64,000 nt of DNA from Pelecanus crispus. Taxonomy: Eukaryota > Chordata > Aves > Pelecaniformes > Pelecanidae. Positions 63,605 through 64,000 of the stretch are shown here, piece after piece. The stretch is from the NCBI RefSeq assembly GCF_030463565.1, contig NC_134643.1, forward strand, positions 15,947,606 through 16,011,605, read 5' to 3'. The notes under the pieces are model-generated. The model made no database searches and was not told the DNA's origin. It saw only the letters and a list, made by a program, of their open reading frames with translations. Position numbers and translations under genes: made by a program. Every line of letters starts with the position of its first letter. Position 1 is the first letter of the stretch.

Positions 63605-63750
63605 GAATCATAGAATCATAGAATCATAGAATGCTTTGGGTTGGAAGGGACCTTGAGAGATCATCGAGCCCAACCCCCCCTGCAGTGAGCAGGGATTGAA
63701 CCTGTGAACTTGGCGTTATTAGCACCATGCTCTAACCAACTGAGCTGAAA
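63605..63750 (-). mobile_element. tRNA-Ile/CR1 composite SINE (TguSINE1-type)
   Basis: Read on the minus strand, the head is CAGCTCAGTTGGTTAGAGC, then ATGGTGCTAATAACGCCAAG and GGTTCAATCCC. This is tRNA-Ile (AAT anticodon) with A-box and B-box, each slightly mutated. It fuses directly to TGCTCACTGCAGGGGGGG and a CR1 3' tail ending in ATTCTATG repeats. Such a tRNA-Ile head on a CR1-X tail is the design of TguSINE1 described in passerines. The acceptor stem is gone, so this is not a functional tRNA gene. It supports a passerine source. Confidence 0.9.
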
Positions 63751-64000
63751 CCCATCTGTGACATGGATGTGTCTGTAAACCTCTCTGTGTTGGCCACAGA
63801 ACTTTGCTGGATACTGAGACTATCAAGAGAAATGTTTTTTGGACTCAGACTGCCTTTTATTTTGAGCTGAGTTGACATTAACAGGGTGCTTGCTAATGCT
63901 GTAGTACCAAACAGGAGCCCACAGTTTGCAGTAGGGCTGGAGTTCACAGGGTCAGGAAAGAAAAAAATGCCAACCCTTCATTTACATCCTCCCTCTGTCT

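Larger units (their letters stand above)
60962..64000 (+). other. CDHR3: CDHR3 intron 11 (incomplete)
   Basis: This is inferred to be intronic because the coding frame is open at the exon 11 donor and no further cadherin exon is seen. It contains a MIR-like relic, a large diverged antisense CR1, a GC-rich stretch at about 62870-63420 with no gene seen, and the tRNA-Ile/CR1 SINE. Confidence 0.75.

Noticed and set aside
63680..63750. tRNA-Ile (AAT) gene
   Set aside because: The acceptor stem is missing, A-box and B-box are mutated, and the 3' side runs straight into a CR1 tail, so it is the head of a SINE.
1..64000. CRISPR arrays, operons or prokaryotic elements
   Set aside because: The window is a vertebrate chromosome with spliced genes and LINE/SINE/LTR repeats; no spaced direct-repeat array was seen.

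Overview
This is a vertebrate, almost certainly avian, genomic window. It carries CR1 LINE 3' ends with the bird-typical ATTCTATG tail repeats, an avian-type solo LTR, and a tRNA-Ile/CR1 composite SINE of the TguSINE1 type, which points to a passerine. Genes are intron-split. Coding identity was worked out by reading splice sites and frames by eye and comparing with remembered human proteins. No database search was run.

Layout. (1) 1-11706, minus strand: the 5' end of ATXN7L1 (ataxin-7-like 1, a SAGA DUB-module-type protein). Coding exon 1 (11592-11706) and exon 2 (10963-11031) are separated by a 560-bp, very GC-rich intron. Positions 1-10962 are the start of its long second intron and hold no recognisable exon. 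(2) About 11050-12480: the CpG island promoter of ATXN7L1, with a possible divergent plus-strand transcript. (3) About 12.5-38.5 kb: intergenic DNA with an ancient L3-like LINE relic, a 5'-truncated CR1 LINE with an open reverse-transcriptase C-terminal frame, several short CR1 3' ends, a poly(A)-tailed coding-like fragment and a possible LTR remnant. (4) 38535 to the right edge, plus strand: CDHR3 (cadherin-related family member 3). Eleven exons join in frame into 480 codons: signal peptide, cadherin repeats EC1-EC4 and the start of EC5. The rest of EC5, EC6, the membrane segment and the cytoplasmic tail lie beyond 64000. Intron 1 holds a sense-oriented solo LTR. Intron 11 holds a diverged antisense CR1 and the tRNA-Ile SINE.

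The order ATXN7L1 (minus) - CDHR3 (plus) matches the human 7q22 neighbourhood as I remember it, so this is conserved synteny. The two genes are head-to-head but about 27 kb apart and share no obvious function: ATXN7L1 is nuclear and chromatin-associated, CDHR3 is a membrane cadherin of ciliated epithelium. I found no new multi-gene system. The most useful observations are a GC-AG intron in CDHR3 that is required to keep frame, a frame break in the leader of ATXN7L1 that removes the mammalian-type N-terminus, and a LINE/SINE pair in the same window sharing the same 3' tail.
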